Shown piece after piece: positions 9,605 to 19,403 of a stretch of DNA of 64,000 nt (within the stretch, counting starts at the first letter, position 1; the number at the start of each line of letters is the position of its first letter). Location of the stretch: the NCBI GenBank assembly GCA_037446575.1, contig JBBIII010000005.1:27146-91145 (forward strand), in the 5' to 3' direction. The stretch is from JBBIII01 sp037446575. Its GTDB lineage: Bacteria; Bacteroidota; Ignavibacteria; UBA10030. The position numbers and the translations under genes are program-made. The notes beneath the pieces are model-generated. The model saw only the letters and a program-made list of their open reading frames with translations, did not search any database and was not told where the DNA came from.

Positions 9605-10645
9605 TCATTGCAAAAAAGAAGTTTTAGCAATTTCAAATATTTTATCCGCTTTAATTTCTCGCATACATTTAAAGTGTCCTTCTGGACATTTCGCACTGCC
9701 GATATGAGAACAAGGACGACATTTTAATTCATTATTTTCTATAACTATGCAATTTTGCCCAATCGGGAAGAAACCAAACTCCTTAACAGTTGGTCCAAAT
9801 ATTGCGATTATCCCCTTTTTTAGGGCGCATGCTATATGCATCAATCCTGTATCATTCGTTACAATAAGGTTACAACAATCTATTGCCGATGCAGTTTGCA
9901 ATAAATTCAGCTTTCCGCTTAGATTAATTGCGCTGAGACTATCGGTATTATTTATTTCATCTGTTATAAATTTACACGTAGTAAAATCAGCTTCACTGCC
10001 GAATAAGAATATTTTTAAGCCTGTCTTTACTAAAATCTTACCTAATTCTAAATAGTATTCTTTGGGCCAACATTTAGTGTAATGTTTTGCTGAGGGGCAA
10101 AAACCAATGACCTTATCACTTTTTTTTATACCGAGATTATTTAATAGAGAATTAGTTTCCAATCGAATAGTTTCTGGAATATTTAATTCTAGGCCTTTAT
10201 TATCATCATATATTCCAAAATCTTTAACGGTTTCGATATATCGATACGGTATTGGAATTATTCTTTTGTAATAATTTTTTTTGGACTTTATTAAAAGAGT
10301 TCTAGCAAAAATACGTTTATTTATTTTTACTTGTTTTGCGTTATTACCTAAGCGTAAATATTTGCTTCGTAAGTTGTTATGAATATCTATTATCAATTCA
10401 TAATTTTCTTTTCGTAGTTCTTTCTTTAATTCTCTTAAACCACATATTCCTTTGCTTTTTTCAAATTCATAAAGTGTGTTCAGATTTGTATTAAATTTTA
10501 GAAGATCAGCATATTCTTTGTGAATAATAAAATCAATTTTGGCATAAGGAAATTTAGCCCGCAAAACTCGCAGTAATGGAGTTGTCAGCACAATGTCTCC
10601 AATGGAACTAAGTCGAATGATTAGTATTTTAGATGGAGTTACCAT
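9605..10645 (-). CDS. Glycosyltransferase family 9 (heptosyltransferase-like)
   Basis: Transfers a sugar, classically heptose, during lipopolysaccharide core assembly at the inner face of the cytoplasmic membrane. The protein opens with KILIIRLSSIGDIVLTTPLL, the GT9 N-terminal signature, and carries the nucleotide-sugar motif NDTGLMHIACALKKG followed by FGPT. The C-terminal cysteine cluster (CRPC, then C-x6-C) is common in the family. I chose the ATG at 10645 (346 aa). An in-frame ATG at 10783 would add 46 residues unlike the family and leave only 18 bp to the divergent gene at 10802. The acceptor is unknown. Confidence 0.85.
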   Translation of the reverse strand: MVTPSKILIIRLSSIGDIVLTTPLLRVLRAKFPYAKIDFIIHKEYADLLKFNTNLNTLYEFEKSKGICGLRELKKELRKENYELIIDIHNNLRSKYLRLGNNAKQVKINKRIFARTLLIKSKKNYYKRIIPIPYRYIETVKDFGIYDDNKGLELNIPETIRLETNSLLNNLGIKKSDKVIGFCPSAKHYTKCWPKEYYLELGKILVKTGLKIFLFGSEADFTTCKFITDEINNTDSLSAINLSGKLNLLQTASAIDCCNLIVTNDTGLMHIACALKKGIIAIFGPTVKEFGFFPIGQNCIVIENNELKCRPCSHIGSAKCPEGHFKCMREIKADKIFEIAKTSFLQ

Positions 10646-10801
10646 TTTTTTAAAAAATACTTTGTTTTTTATGAAGTCGCAATTTTTTTTATGGGCTATT
10701 TTGCATCTATATTTTATACATGAATTCGTATTGTTGAATCTCGGCAATTTTTTCCGCATTTTACTGATGAAATATTTTTCCAAACAAGTTTTGAAAAACG
10801 A

Positions 10802-11566
10802 ATGATTTTAGTATACCCGGCTATAGAAATAAGTAATGAATGCTGTGTACAAATAGTACATGGACTACCTGGAGCAGAACATATATATTCAGTTGATCCG
10901 GTGCAGCTTGCGATTATGTGGAGAGGCGAAAATGCTAAAACATTGCATGTAGTTGATTTAGATGGTGTTGCAGAGGGATATGTAGTAAATGAATATGTAA
11001 TTAGAAAGCTTGTTAAAGCCGTAGATATTCCAATTCAAGTGGGCGGCGGACTTAGGACTTATGAGGCAATAAAAAGAGTTCTCGATCTTGGAGCATACAG
11101 AGTTGCTATAGGAACTGCCGCTGTTGAACAGCCTGGATTGGTTGAACAATTAGTAAAAGAATTTGGAACTCGGAAAATTGCAGTAGGTATAATTTCTGAA
11201 AATGGAAAAGTAACGATTAAAGGGGGAGCAAAACCGACCGAAATTTCCCCTGTGGAGCTTGCAGTTCAGATGGCAAAGCTTGGCGTGTCAAGAATTTTAT
11301 ATGGCGAGCGTGTAGATGGAGAAATTGGCATCAAGGCATCATATGATATATTAAAAGAAATTGCGATAGCAAGCGGCATTCGCGTAACAGCGCGCGGCGG
11401 CGTTTCTACATATAAAGATTTAGTAAAATTACAGGAATTAGAAAAATATGGAGTCGATTCGGTAGTAGTTGGTAAACCTCTTTATGAAAATCGGTTCCCC
11501 TGCCAAGCATTATGGCGACTTAATGAATTAGCTCTTGATGATCTTGGTCCAACACGGAGAATATAG
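10802..11566 (+). CDS. HisA-like TIM-barrel protein with altered catalytic residues
   Basis: 254 aa, aligning along its whole length with HisA, the ProFAR isomerase of histidine synthesis. Retained: the PAIEI opening, LHVVDLDGV (48-56), the first phosphate loop GGGLRT (81-86), the second ARGGVST (198-204) and VVGKPLYE. Changed: the catalytic Asp of strand 1 is Glu9, the strand-5 catalytic Asp position (L-D-x-R-x-G in HisA) reads I131 in GIISENG, and the HisA active-site Thr of strand 6 is Gly168. No other his gene is near. The fold and binding of a doubly phosphorylated or bulky phosphate ligand are likely, but the HisA reaction is doubtful. Its stop (TAG) abuts the ATG of the next gene, so the two are translationally coupled. 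Confidence 0.8.
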   Translation: MILVYPAIEISNECCVQIVHGLPGAEHIYSVDPVQLAIMWRGENAKTLHVVDLDGVAEGYVVNEYVIRKLVKAVDIPIQVGGGLRTYEAIKRVLDLGAYRVAIGTAAVEQPGLVEQLVKEFGTRKIAVGIISENGKVTIKGGAKPTEISPVELAVQMAKLGVSRILYGERVDGEIGIKASYDILKEIAIASGIRVTARGGVSTYKDLVKLQELEKYGVDSVVVGKPLYENRFPCQALWRLNELALDDLGPTRRI

Positions 11567-12544
11567 ATGGTTATTACTGTCATTGGTCATATATGTAAGG
11601 ACATAGTGCATAAACCGAAAGAAGAAGATACCACGCAGGAATCGTTCGGTGGAATAATATATACAATCCTTACACTTGCTAATTTGATGACAGAAAAGGA
11701 CAAAATTCAACCGGTTTTCGGCATTGGGCAAAGCGATTATGAACAATTGATAGAGCAACTTTCTCTTTATAAAAATATCGACACAAGCGGAATATTTCGA
11801 TTTAAGGGGACAACAAATGAAGTTCATTTATTTTATCACAAAGATAACCAGACACGTATTGAATGTTCATCGAATATTTCGCCGCCAATTCCGTTTAATA
11901 AGATTAGATCATATATAGACAGCGATGGAATTATCATCAATATGGTTTCTGGCTTTGATATAACGCTTGAGACTTTGGACTACATAAGGATGGAAATTCG
12001 AGAACAAAAGACTCCAATTCATTTTGATTTTCATTCTTTAACGCTTGGCATCGATCAAGAAAATAAAAGATTTCGAAGACCTCTAACTGATTGGCGTAGG
12101 TGGTGCTTCATGTTAAAATCTATTCAGATGAGTGAAGAGGAAGCGTTAGGATTATCGGCGGAACGATACGATGAGAAAACACTAATTAACCATTTAATGC
12201 CGTTAATGGTAGAAACGCTATTGATTACGCGTGGGAAGAAAGGCGTTTCTGTTATTGTGCAGGACATTCATAAAAAGTTAACAAGAAAAAATATCGCTGG
12301 TGAGTCTTTCGGAAAAGCAATCGATCCGACGGGCTGTGGCGATGTTTTCGGCGCCGCTTTTCATTATCTCTATTTGAAAACAAAAGACAGCTTTTTTGCC
12401 GCTGAAAGCGCAAATAAAATTGCAGCATTAAATGCTACATTTAGAAGCGCAAAGGAGCTTGTTGGATTGCGTTCAGCAATAGAACAAAATGAAATTCTGC
12501 TTGCCAAACCTTCTTCAAATGGAAAATCTGTTAATAGTAATTGA
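11567..12544 (+). CDS. PfkB-family carbohydrate/nucleoside kinase
   Basis: ATP-dependent kinase of the ribokinase fold, 325 aa. The C-terminal PfkB signature IDPTGCGDVFGAAF (about 248-261) supplies the catalytic Asp and anion hole. Upstream, TLLITRGKKGVSV is the usual strand before it, and the N-terminus TVIGHICKDIV resembles the PfkB start. The sugar-binding GG motif is reduced to FGGIIYT near 28-34. The ATG follows the HisA-like stop with no gap. The substrate cannot be named from sequence. The coupling suggests it phosphorylates the ligand handled by the HisA-like protein, or acts on its product (inference). Confidence 0.82.
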   Translation: MVITVIGHICKDIVHKPKEEDTTQESFGGIIYTILTLANLMTEKDKIQPVFGIGQSDYEQLIEQLSLYKNIDTSGIFRFKGTTNEVHLFYHKDNQTRIECSSNISPPIPFNKIRSYIDSDGIIINMVSGFDITLETLDYIRMEIREQKTPIHFDFHSLTLGIDQENKRFRRPLTDWRRWCFMLKSIQMSEEEALGLSAERYDEKTLINHLMPLMVETLLITRGKKGVSVIVQDIHKKLTRKNIAGESFGKAIDPTGCGDVFGAAFHYLYLKTKDSFFAAESANKIAALNATFRSAKELVGLRSAIEQNEILLAKPSSNGKSVNSN

Positions 12545-12561
12545 TGCTTGGGATATAAGAA

Positions 12562-13410
12562 ATGATTTTAAAAGAAAGAATTGAATTATTTTATAATCAA
12601 GATGTAGAAAAGATAGATAAACGAGAGGCGCTAAAGGCAATTAACGAATTAAAATTTTTTTTAAACATTGGCGATATCCGATTTGCAGTCCCATCTTCAG
12701 TGCCAGGGAACCAAAGCGGTTGGTTAATTAATGAGTGGGTAAAGAAGGGAATTTTACTTGGTTATCGAATAGGCGAATTAACCGAAATCTCAATAAATGA
12801 ACAATTCAAATTTTTCGATAAAAATACTTTTCAATTAAAAAAAATTACAAAGGAGAATCAAATCCGTTTTGCGCCAGGAGGTTCTTCGATAAGAGATGGC
12901 GTGTATATTGCACAAGATGTTGTAATAATGCCTCCATCATATATTAATGTTGGAGCATACATCGACAGCGAAACGATGATTGATTCGCATGTTCTTGTAG
13001 GTTCTTGCGCACAGATAGGTAAAAGAGTTCATCTTAGCGCGTCAGTTCAAATTGGGGGAATGTTAGAGCCGATAGAGGGCTTACCGGTAATTATTGAAGA
13101 CGAAGTATTTATCGGAGGTAATTCGGGAATTTTTGAAGGCATTATAATTAAAAAAAGAGCTGTTATCGCCGCTGGAGTAATATTGACTGGTTCGACACCG
13201 GTTTATGATCTTGTAAATGAAAAAATTTATCGAAAAACAAACGATTTGCCGCTGATTATACCTGAGGGGGCTGTTGTAGTAGCAGGGACACGCGCTTTAA
13301 ATTCTTCATTTGCCCGACAAAATAATTTATCATTGTATACACCTATAATTATAAAATATCGCGACAACGAAACTGATACTGCAACTGCATTGGAAGTGAG
13401 TATAGAGTGA
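12562..13410 (+). CDS. dapD: 2,3,4,5-tetrahydropyridine-2,6-dicarboxylate N-succinyltransferase
   Basis: Transfers succinyl from succinyl-CoA to tetrahydrodipicolinate in lysine/meso-diaminopimelate synthesis, which also feeds peptidoglycan. 282 aa, close to the usual ~275. The N-terminal domain includes GWLINEWVKKGILLGYRI. The left-handed beta-helix carries the family-specific run from FAPGGSSIRDGVYIA through NVGAYIDSETMIDSH, VGSCAQIGKRVHLS and GGMLEPIEG to FIGGNSGIFEGI. Trimeric cytoplasmic enzyme. No strong ribosome site. Other lysine genes are absent here, so this is a lone dap gene. Confidence 0.93.
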   Translation: MILKERIELFYNQDVEKIDKREALKAINELKFFLNIGDIRFAVPSSVPGNQSGWLINEWVKKGILLGYRIGELTEISINEQFKFFDKNTFQLKKITKENQIRFAPGGSSIRDGVYIAQDVVIMPPSYINVGAYIDSETMIDSHVLVGSCAQIGKRVHLSASVQIGGMLEPIEGLPVIIEDEVFIGGNSGIFEGIIIKKRAVIAAGVILTGSTPVYDLVNEKIYRKTNDLPLIIPEGAVVVAGTRALNSSFARQNNLSLYTPIIIKYRDNETDTATALEVSIE

Positions 13411-14318
13411 AAAGAATTTTAATATGCGGAGCTAACGGTTTGCTTGGTCAGCGTTTATCGATGATGTTAAGCGTTCAAACAAACTATGAAGTGCTCAATA
13501 CTTCTGTTGAACGTTCATTTGTTTATGATAAATTATTGTTCGACTATAATCAATTGGATATAACAAACCGTAGCGACGTTAAAAGTTTAATATCGAGTTT
13601 CCAACCGGACGTAATACTAAATGCCGCTGCTGCGACTAATGTTGACCAATGCGAAACAAATCGCGAAGAAGCCTGGAAGCTTAATGTAACCGCTGTAGAA
13701 AATCTTGCCAAAGCCGCACGCAATGTTGGAGCAAGGTTTATTCACGTTTCTACCGATTATATATTCGATGGAAAAAATGGCCCGTATGACGAGGAGACTT
13801 TACCTAACCCAATCGGATATTATGGAAAGACAAAATTAGCAAGTGAGAATGTCGTTCGCTCATCTGGAGCAAAATATGCTATACTTCGTACAAATGTACT
13901 TTACGGTTATGGTATTGGCATTAAAACAAATTTTGCGTTATGGGTTGTGAACAATCTTAAAGTCGGAAAGCAAATTAACGTTGTCGATGATCAATACGGA
14001 AATCCGACTTATGTAAGCGATTTAGCGTTAGCTATGATTAAAACTTTTGAACTCGATCGCGAAGGAATTTTTCATATCGGTGGTAGTGAGCAACTAAGCA
14101 GATATGATTTCGCATTGATAGCGGCAAAAATATTTGAATTCGATGCGTCATTAATAAAACGAATAAAAACACATGAGCTAAAACAAACAGCGCCTCGTCC
14201 GATGCAATCTGGTTTAATTACGCTAAAAGCAGAAACACAACTAGGTATGCGTTTTTTAAGCTCTACAGAAGGTTTGACACTTTTAAAACACGAGCTTCAG
14301 CAAATTGGTAAAAATTGA
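13407..14318 (+). CDS. dTDP-4-dehydrorhamnose reductase-like SDR protein
   Basis: Extended short-chain dehydrogenase of the RmlD/RfbD type, 303 aa. N-terminal nucleotide loop GANGLLGQRL (7-16), then NAAAATNVDQCE, STDYIFDGKNGPYDE and the catalytic YGKTKLASE (YxxxK), which is the usual RmlD order. Predicted to reduce a dTDP-4-keto sugar with NAD(P)H for surface polysaccharide. rmlA, B and C are not in the window, so the exact substrate is open. The start is GTG at 13407, overlapping the dapD stop as GTGA, which indicates coupling. Confidence 0.82.
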   Translation: MKRILICGANGLLGQRLSMMLSVQTNYEVLNTSVERSFVYDKLLFDYNQLDITNRSDVKSLISSFQPDVILNAAAATNVDQCETNREEAWKLNVTAVENLAKAARNVGARFIHVSTDYIFDGKNGPYDEETLPNPIGYYGKTKLASENVVRSSGAKYAILRTNVLYGYGIGIKTNFALWVVNNLKVGKQINVVDDQYGNPTYVSDLALAMIKTFELDREGIFHIGGSEQLSRYDFALIAAKIFEFDASLIKRIKTHELKQTAPRPMQSGLITLKAETQLGMRFLSSTEGLTLLKHELQQIGKN

Positions 14319-14336
14319 TTTAGAAAGGCGATTATT

Positions 14337-15602
14337 ATGATGGATATTAAATTTATTAGAGAGAATAGAGAATTAGTAAAGACTGGAGCTACGGCGAAGG
14401 GAATTGAGATAAATCTTGATGAAATAATATCACTCGACGACAAACGTAAGTCGCTGATTCAAGAAGGCGACGCTTTAAAAACAAAACGCAATCAAGTTTC
14501 AGCAGAAGTGGGAAAATTAAAGAAAGAAAAAAAAGATGCGAACGCGGTAATTGCTGAAATGGAATCTGTAAAAACACGTATCCAAGAAATAGATAATGAA
14601 TTGCGCGGGATCGAAGCAAGTCTTAACTCACTGCTTCTAACGGTACCAAATATTCCCCATCCTTCCGTACCGATCGGCAAAACTCCAGCAGATAATAAAG
14701 AGATATTCCGCTGGGGCGAACTCCCAAAAAATGATTATATGCCAAAGCCGCACTGGGAATTAACAGAAAAATTTGAAATAGTAGATTTCCAACGCGGTTC
14801 AAAAGTAGTTGGCGCCGGATTTCCTTTTTACGTTGGGAAAGGAGCTTCTTTAGAGCGCGCATTAATAAACTTTTTCATCGATCAAGCTGTCGCCAGAGGT
14901 TATAAAGAAATAATGCCTCCAATTGTTGTGAACGAAGAAAGTGCACGCGGCACCGGACAAATTCCAGATAAGGAAGATTTAATGTATATAGTGGAACGCG
15001 ACCAGCTTTTTATGATACCTACAGCAGAAGTATGTGTTACAAATTTTCATCGCGATGAAATAATCTCTGAAGATAAATTGCCAATATGCTATGTTGCATA
15101 CACTCCTTGCTTCCGACGCGAGGCAGGCTCTTATGGAAAAGATGTGCGCGGTTTAAACCGATTACATCAATTTGACAAAGTTGAATTAGTTAAGTTTGTT
15201 CATCCGTCAAAATCTTACGATGAACTTGAGTTGTTGCGCCAAGACGCTGAAAACTTGCTCCAACTTTTAGGACTCCCCTACCGTACGTTGTTGATGTGTA
15301 CAGGCGATATGGGATTTACACAGGCAAAGAAATATGATTTGGAAGTCTGGGCGCAGGGACAGCAAAAATGGTTAGAAGTTTCATCTTGCAGTAATATTGA
15401 ATCATTCCAGGCGCGACGGATGAATATAAAATTCCGTAATGGGAACAGCGGCAAATTAGAAATTGTTCATACTTTGAACGGATCAGGTCTTGCACTTCCG
15501 CGTGTAGTAGCCGCGCTTATAGAGCATTACCAAACACCCGAAGGGAAAATAATTATTCCTAAAGCCCTGCATCCTTATACAAAGTTTGAAGTAATAGGAT
15601 GA
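14337..15602 (+). CDS. serS: Seryl-tRNA synthetase
   Basis: Charges tRNA-Ser (and tRNA-Sec where present) with serine. 421 aa. Residues 1-105 form the long antiparallel coiled coil that grips the tRNA variable arm (LKTKRNQVSAEVGKLKKEKK). The class II core follows with motif 2 CFRREAGSYGKDVRGLNRLH, the strand QFDKVELVKF and motif 3 NGSGLALPRVVAALIEHYQ. Complete. GAAAGG precedes tandem ATGs at 14337 and 14340, and either may be the start. Confidence 0.97.
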   Translation: MMDIKFIRENRELVKTGATAKGIEINLDEIISLDDKRKSLIQEGDALKTKRNQVSAEVGKLKKEKKDANAVIAEMESVKTRIQEIDNELRGIEASLNSLLLTVPNIPHPSVPIGKTPADNKEIFRWGELPKNDYMPKPHWELTEKFEIVDFQRGSKVVGAGFPFYVGKGASLERALINFFIDQAVARGYKEIMPPIVVNEESARGTGQIPDKEDLMYIVERDQLFMIPTAEVCVTNFHRDEIISEDKLPICYVAYTPCFRREAGSYGKDVRGLNRLHQFDKVELVKFVHPSKSYDELELLRQDAENLLQLLGLPYRTLLMCTGDMGFTQAKKYDLEVWAQGQQKWLEVSSCSNIESFQARRMNIKFRNGNSGKLEIVHTLNGSGLALPRVVAALIEHYQTPEGKIIIPKALHPYTKFEVIG

Positions 15603-15745
15603 TTGGTATTGCAAATTTTCAATTTTAAATTGTATTCGGTTTTCCACTTACAAATGCATCTAAAACAAAATGATTATTAGCATAGCAACATCCGCAATTT
15701 TTAAATCTTCTCAAATGGAAAATTTGCCAACCACATTTTTTTAAT

Positions 15746-17506
15746 ATGCGTTCTCTCCTTCGTCTTAAACCATATTTACTACGATATAAAAAGACTCTTT
15801 GTTGGGGATTGCTAACAATAATCGGAAGCAACATTTTTACCGTTATTCAACCGATGTTTTTAGGGAAAGCTGTTGATGAACTGATACGCGGATTCGAAAA
15901 GCATACTATTAGTACAAGTGATTTATTATTATGGGCAGGATTGATTGTTGGCTTTGCATTGATAGCCGGGTTCTTCACATTTTTAACACGTCAAACAATC
16001 ATTGTTACATCGCGTCATATCGAATACGATTTGCGCAATGATTTTCTCTCGCATCTGCAAAAATTATCATATTCTTTTTTTCAAAATAAATCAACCGGTG
16101 ATTTAATGGCGCATGCCACTAATGATATTGGCGCTGTGCGTAATGTATTGGGACCCGGTATTATGTACCCTTCCGATACAATTTTAACGCTAACATTTGT
16201 TTTGACAATGATGTTTATGAGCGATTGGCAATTAACATTGCTCGCTTTAATTCCTATGCCATTTGTTTCTTTTTCGGTTTATAAACTAAGCAAACAGGTC
16301 AATAAAGTATTTACTGCACGGCAAGAACAATTTTCACGTTTAACAACGCATGCACAGGAAACACTTTCAGGTATTCGAGTTGTAAAAGCTTATGTTCGAG
16401 AAGCATTTGAAGAAATGAAATTTCGCAATTTAAGTTTGGAATATTTGAAGAAAAATTTAATTCTCGCAAAAGTACAATCGATTATGTGGCCATTGATGTT
16501 TGTTTTAATCGGATTTTCGCTCATTATTACAATTTATTTCGGCGGAATTCGGGTAATAGAAGATAAAATGACAATTGGCACACTGACAGCTTTTACCGTA
16601 TATCTTGGCATGTTGATTTGGCCTATGATCGCATTCGGATGGGTAGCTAATTTATTGCAACAAGGCGCCGCCTCGATGAAAAGAATAATTACAATAATGG
16701 ATACCGAACCAGAGATACAAGATACAAAACAAACAAATTATTCTATTAAGGAAATTCAAGGAAGCATCGAATTTAAGAATGTTACTTTTACTCACAAAAA
16801 TGCTTGTCAACCTATCTTGAAGAAAATAAATTTAAAAATCGAAACTGGTATGACCGTAGCAATTGTAGGATACACTGGCACAGGAAAATCTACGCTTATT
16901 AGTTTAATCCCTCGTTTGTATGATGTTTCAGAAGGAGAGATTTTAATAGATGGGATTAATATAAAAAATATTCCGCTTGAGATTTTGCGAACGAATATCG
17001 GTTTTGTTCCTCAAGAGACATTTTTGTTTTCTGAAACAATAGCCGAAAATATTAGCTATGGAGTCGATAACAGCAGTTTAGATGATCTTACTGGCGCCTC
17101 GGAAATTTCTCAGCTTGCTAAAGATATTCATGAATTTCCAAAACAATTTGATACAATAGTCGGAGAGCGGGGGATAACTCTATCGGGCGGACAAAAACAG
17201 CGAACGAGCATCGCACGCGCAATTATGCGTAATCCAATAATATTGTTATTAGATGATGCTCTATCAGCAGTTGATACTTACACAGAAGAAAAGATACTTC
17301 ATCGTCTCCGAGAATTTATGAAAGGACGAACTAGTGTCATTATTAGCCATAGAATATCAACAGTTAAAGACGCCGATTTAATAATAGCGCTTCAGAATGG
17401 TGAAATAGCTGAACGAGGAAATCACGAACAATTGATTTCGCTAAATGGCATATATGCGGATCTATATAAGAAACAGTTATTAGAGCAAGAATTGGAAAAT
17501 ATGTAA
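15746..17506 (+). CDS. Heterodimeric ABC exporter, subunit with degenerate ATP site
   Basis: Six-helix membrane domain (about 15-310) plus nucleotide-binding domain (about 335-580), 586 aa, in the inner membrane. Walker A is GYTGTGKST near 375, the signature LSGGQ is intact and the H-loop is ISHR. After Walker B the catalytic Glu is replaced by Asp504 (LLLDDALSAVD). This is the pattern of the non-hydrolysing partner in exporters such as TM287/288 and BmrCD. The next gene, 5 bp downstream, encodes the partner. The exported substrate (drug, lipid or peptide) is unknown. Confidence 0.9.
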   Translation: MRSLLRLKPYLLRYKKTLCWGLLTIIGSNIFTVIQPMFLGKAVDELIRGFEKHTISTSDLLLWAGLIVGFALIAGFFTFLTRQTIIVTSRHIEYDLRNDFLSHLQKLSYSFFQNKSTGDLMAHATNDIGAVRNVLGPGIMYPSDTILTLTFVLTMMFMSDWQLTLLALIPMPFVSFSVYKLSKQVNKVFTARQEQFSRLTTHAQETLSGIRVVKAYVREAFEEMKFRNLSLEYLKKNLILAKVQSIMWPLMFVLIGFSLIITIYFGGIRVIEDKMTIGTLTAFTVYLGMLIWPMIAFGWVANLLQQGAASMKRIITIMDTEPEIQDTKQTNYSIKEIQGSIEFKNVTFTHKNACQPILKKINLKIETGMTVAIVGYTGTGKSTLISLIPRLYDVSEGEILIDGINIKNIPLEILRTNIGFVPQETFLFSETIAENISYGVDNSSLDDLTGASEISQLAKDIHEFPKQFDTIVGERGITLSGGQKQRTSIARAIMRNPIILLLDDALSAVDTYTEEKILHRLREFMKGRTSVIISHRISTVKDADLIIALQNGEIAERGNHEQLISLNGIYADLYKKQLLEQELENM

Positions 17507-17511
17507 CAGAT

Positions 17512-19308
17512 ATGATTGAAGAAGAAGTACTCGGCAAAGCTTACGATGCAAAATTAATGCGGCGGCTTATTAAATATCTCAAGCCGTATCGATGGCAGGT
17601 TATGTTAGGAATTATCTCGAGCTTGCTTATCAGCGCTATGGAAGCAGTGCGTCCTTACTTCACCAAAATTGCTGTTGACGTCGATATCGCTAATAAAGAC
17701 AGTAACGGCTTGTTAGTTACTGTTTCTCTTTTTTTATTAGTAATGTTTGCACGCGGTTTAATTCAATACGCGAATGCCTATTTAACACAATGGATAGGTC
17801 AGCGAACAATTTTTGATCTGCGTATGGAAATTTTCCGACACGTGCAACGGCTATCAATAAAATTTTACGACCGTAATCCTATCGGCAGATTAATTACACG
17901 ACTTACAAATGATGTAGAAGCTTTAAACGAGATGTTTTCATCTGGCATTGTAATGGTTTTTAGCGATATCTTTACGATTATATGTATTTTCTATTTCATG
18001 TTCACTATGAATTGGCAACTTGCATTAGTAACACTTAGCGTTTTGCCTTTTCTTTTTTATGGAACATTTTTATTCAGAAAAAAAGCACGCGAAACCTACA
18101 GAGATGTTCGCGTTCAAATTGCGCGTATAAATACTTTTATGCAAGAACATATTACAGGCATGTTGGTTGACCAAATTTATAACCGAGAGAAAAAATCGCA
18201 CGAAAAGTTCACAGAGATCAATTCGGCTCATAAAAACGCCAATATTCGCTCCATTTTTTATTATGCTTTGTTCTACCCAGGCGTCGATTTAATAGGAGCA
18301 ATAGCGATTGGACTTATAATATGGTACGCCGGACTTAATGCGTTAGAAGGAGTTGTTACAATTGGGACTGTTATGGCATTTGTACAGTTCAATGAAATGT
18401 TCTGGCGTCCAATAAGAGACTTGTCCGAAAAATATAATATACTACAGACAGCTATGGCTTCATCAGAAAGAATTTTTCAGCTATTAGACGACAAAACAAT
18501 TTTGAGCGCACCAATAAAGCCGATTAAATTAGAAAAAATAAAAGGCGATATTGAATTTCGAAATGTCTGGTTCGCTTACAACACACCAACCGACTCATCA
18601 CCAATTACTGAGTGGGTATTAAAAGATATTTCATTTTCAATCAAACAAGGAGAATCTATAGCAATTGTCGGACATACGGGGGCTGGAAAAACTACTATAA
18701 TAAATTTACTTAGCAGATTTTATGATTTTCATAAGGGTGAAATATTAATTGATGGTACGGACATACGTAATATTAAACCGCAAGATTTACGCAAGCATGT
18801 TGCAATCGTATTTCAAGATGTTTTTTTATTTTCTGGGAATATTCAAAACAACATTCAATTGGGCGATGAGACTATTTCGGTAGAGCGAGTTCGCGCCGCG
18901 GCTCGAATAGTTGGAGCTCATAAATTTATCGAAGCTTTACCCGGTGTTTATGGTGCAGAAGTAAAAGAACGCGGAGCCACATTATCGGTGGGTCAAAAGC
19001 AGTTGCTTTCTTTTGCGCGGGCATTAGCATTTAATCCAAGCATTTTAATTTTAGATGAAGCTACATCCAGCGTAGATACTGAAACCGAATTACTTATTCA
19101 GCAAGCTATAAAAAAGATGCTACGGGGCAGGACATCAATTGTTATAGCACATCGTTTATCAACAATTCAGAACGCTGATAAAATTATAGTCCTTCATAAG
19201 GGGGCTGTCAGAGAAACCGGCAATCATCAGGAACTTTTAGCATTAAATGGCATTTACCGAAGACTTTATGAACTTCAATATAAAGAACAAGAGATAAACC
19301 GAAATTAA
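17512..19308 (+). CDS. Heterodimeric ABC exporter, catalytically competent subunit
   Basis: Membrane domain (about 20-320) and nucleotide-binding domain (about 345-590), 598 aa. Walker A GHTGAGKTT, Walker B ILDEATSSVD with catalytic Glu516 and H-loop AHRLST are all intact. Its signature is LSVGQ instead of LSGGQ. In the assembled dimer this imperfect signature faces the degenerate Walker site of the preceding subunit, so one composite site is weak and one is active, as known for this exporter class. Co-transcribed with the preceding gene. Confidence 0.9.
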   Translation: MIEEEVLGKAYDAKLMRRLIKYLKPYRWQVMLGIISSLLISAMEAVRPYFTKIAVDVDIANKDSNGLLVTVSLFLLVMFARGLIQYANAYLTQWIGQRTIFDLRMEIFRHVQRLSIKFYDRNPIGRLITRLTNDVEALNEMFSSGIVMVFSDIFTIICIFYFMFTMNWQLALVTLSVLPFLFYGTFLFRKKARETYRDVRVQIARINTFMQEHITGMLVDQIYNREKKSHEKFTEINSAHKNANIRSIFYYALFYPGVDLIGAIAIGLIIWYAGLNALEGVVTIGTVMAFVQFNEMFWRPIRDLSEKYNILQTAMASSERIFQLLDDKTILSAPIKPIKLEKIKGDIEFRNVWFAYNTPTDSSPITEWVLKDISFSIKQGESIAIVGHTGAGKTTIINLLSRFYDFHKGEILIDGTDIRNIKPQDLRKHVAIVFQDVFLFSGNIQNNIQLGDETISVERVRAAARIVGAHKFIEALPGVYGAEVKERGATLSVGQKQLLSFARALAFNPSILILDEATSSVDTETELLIQQAIKKMLRGRTSIVIAHRLSTIQNADKIIVLHKGAVRETGNHQELLALNGIYRRLYELQYKEQEINRN

Positions 19309-19403
19309 GTTGGCAGATTTTTCCTAAAAAAAGCTTCGATGTCTGATACTTAAAAACGCAATCGTCAGCAAAGTGTCTGACATATCTTCAAACCACAATG
19401 ACG

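Noticed and set aside
10646..10783. 46-residue N-terminal extension of the GT9 protein
   Set aside because: Unlike the family, rich in Lys/Asn, and would leave no space for promoters of the divergent genes.
10802..11566. Plain hisA annotation
   Set aside because: Catalytic residues differ and there is no histidine gene context.
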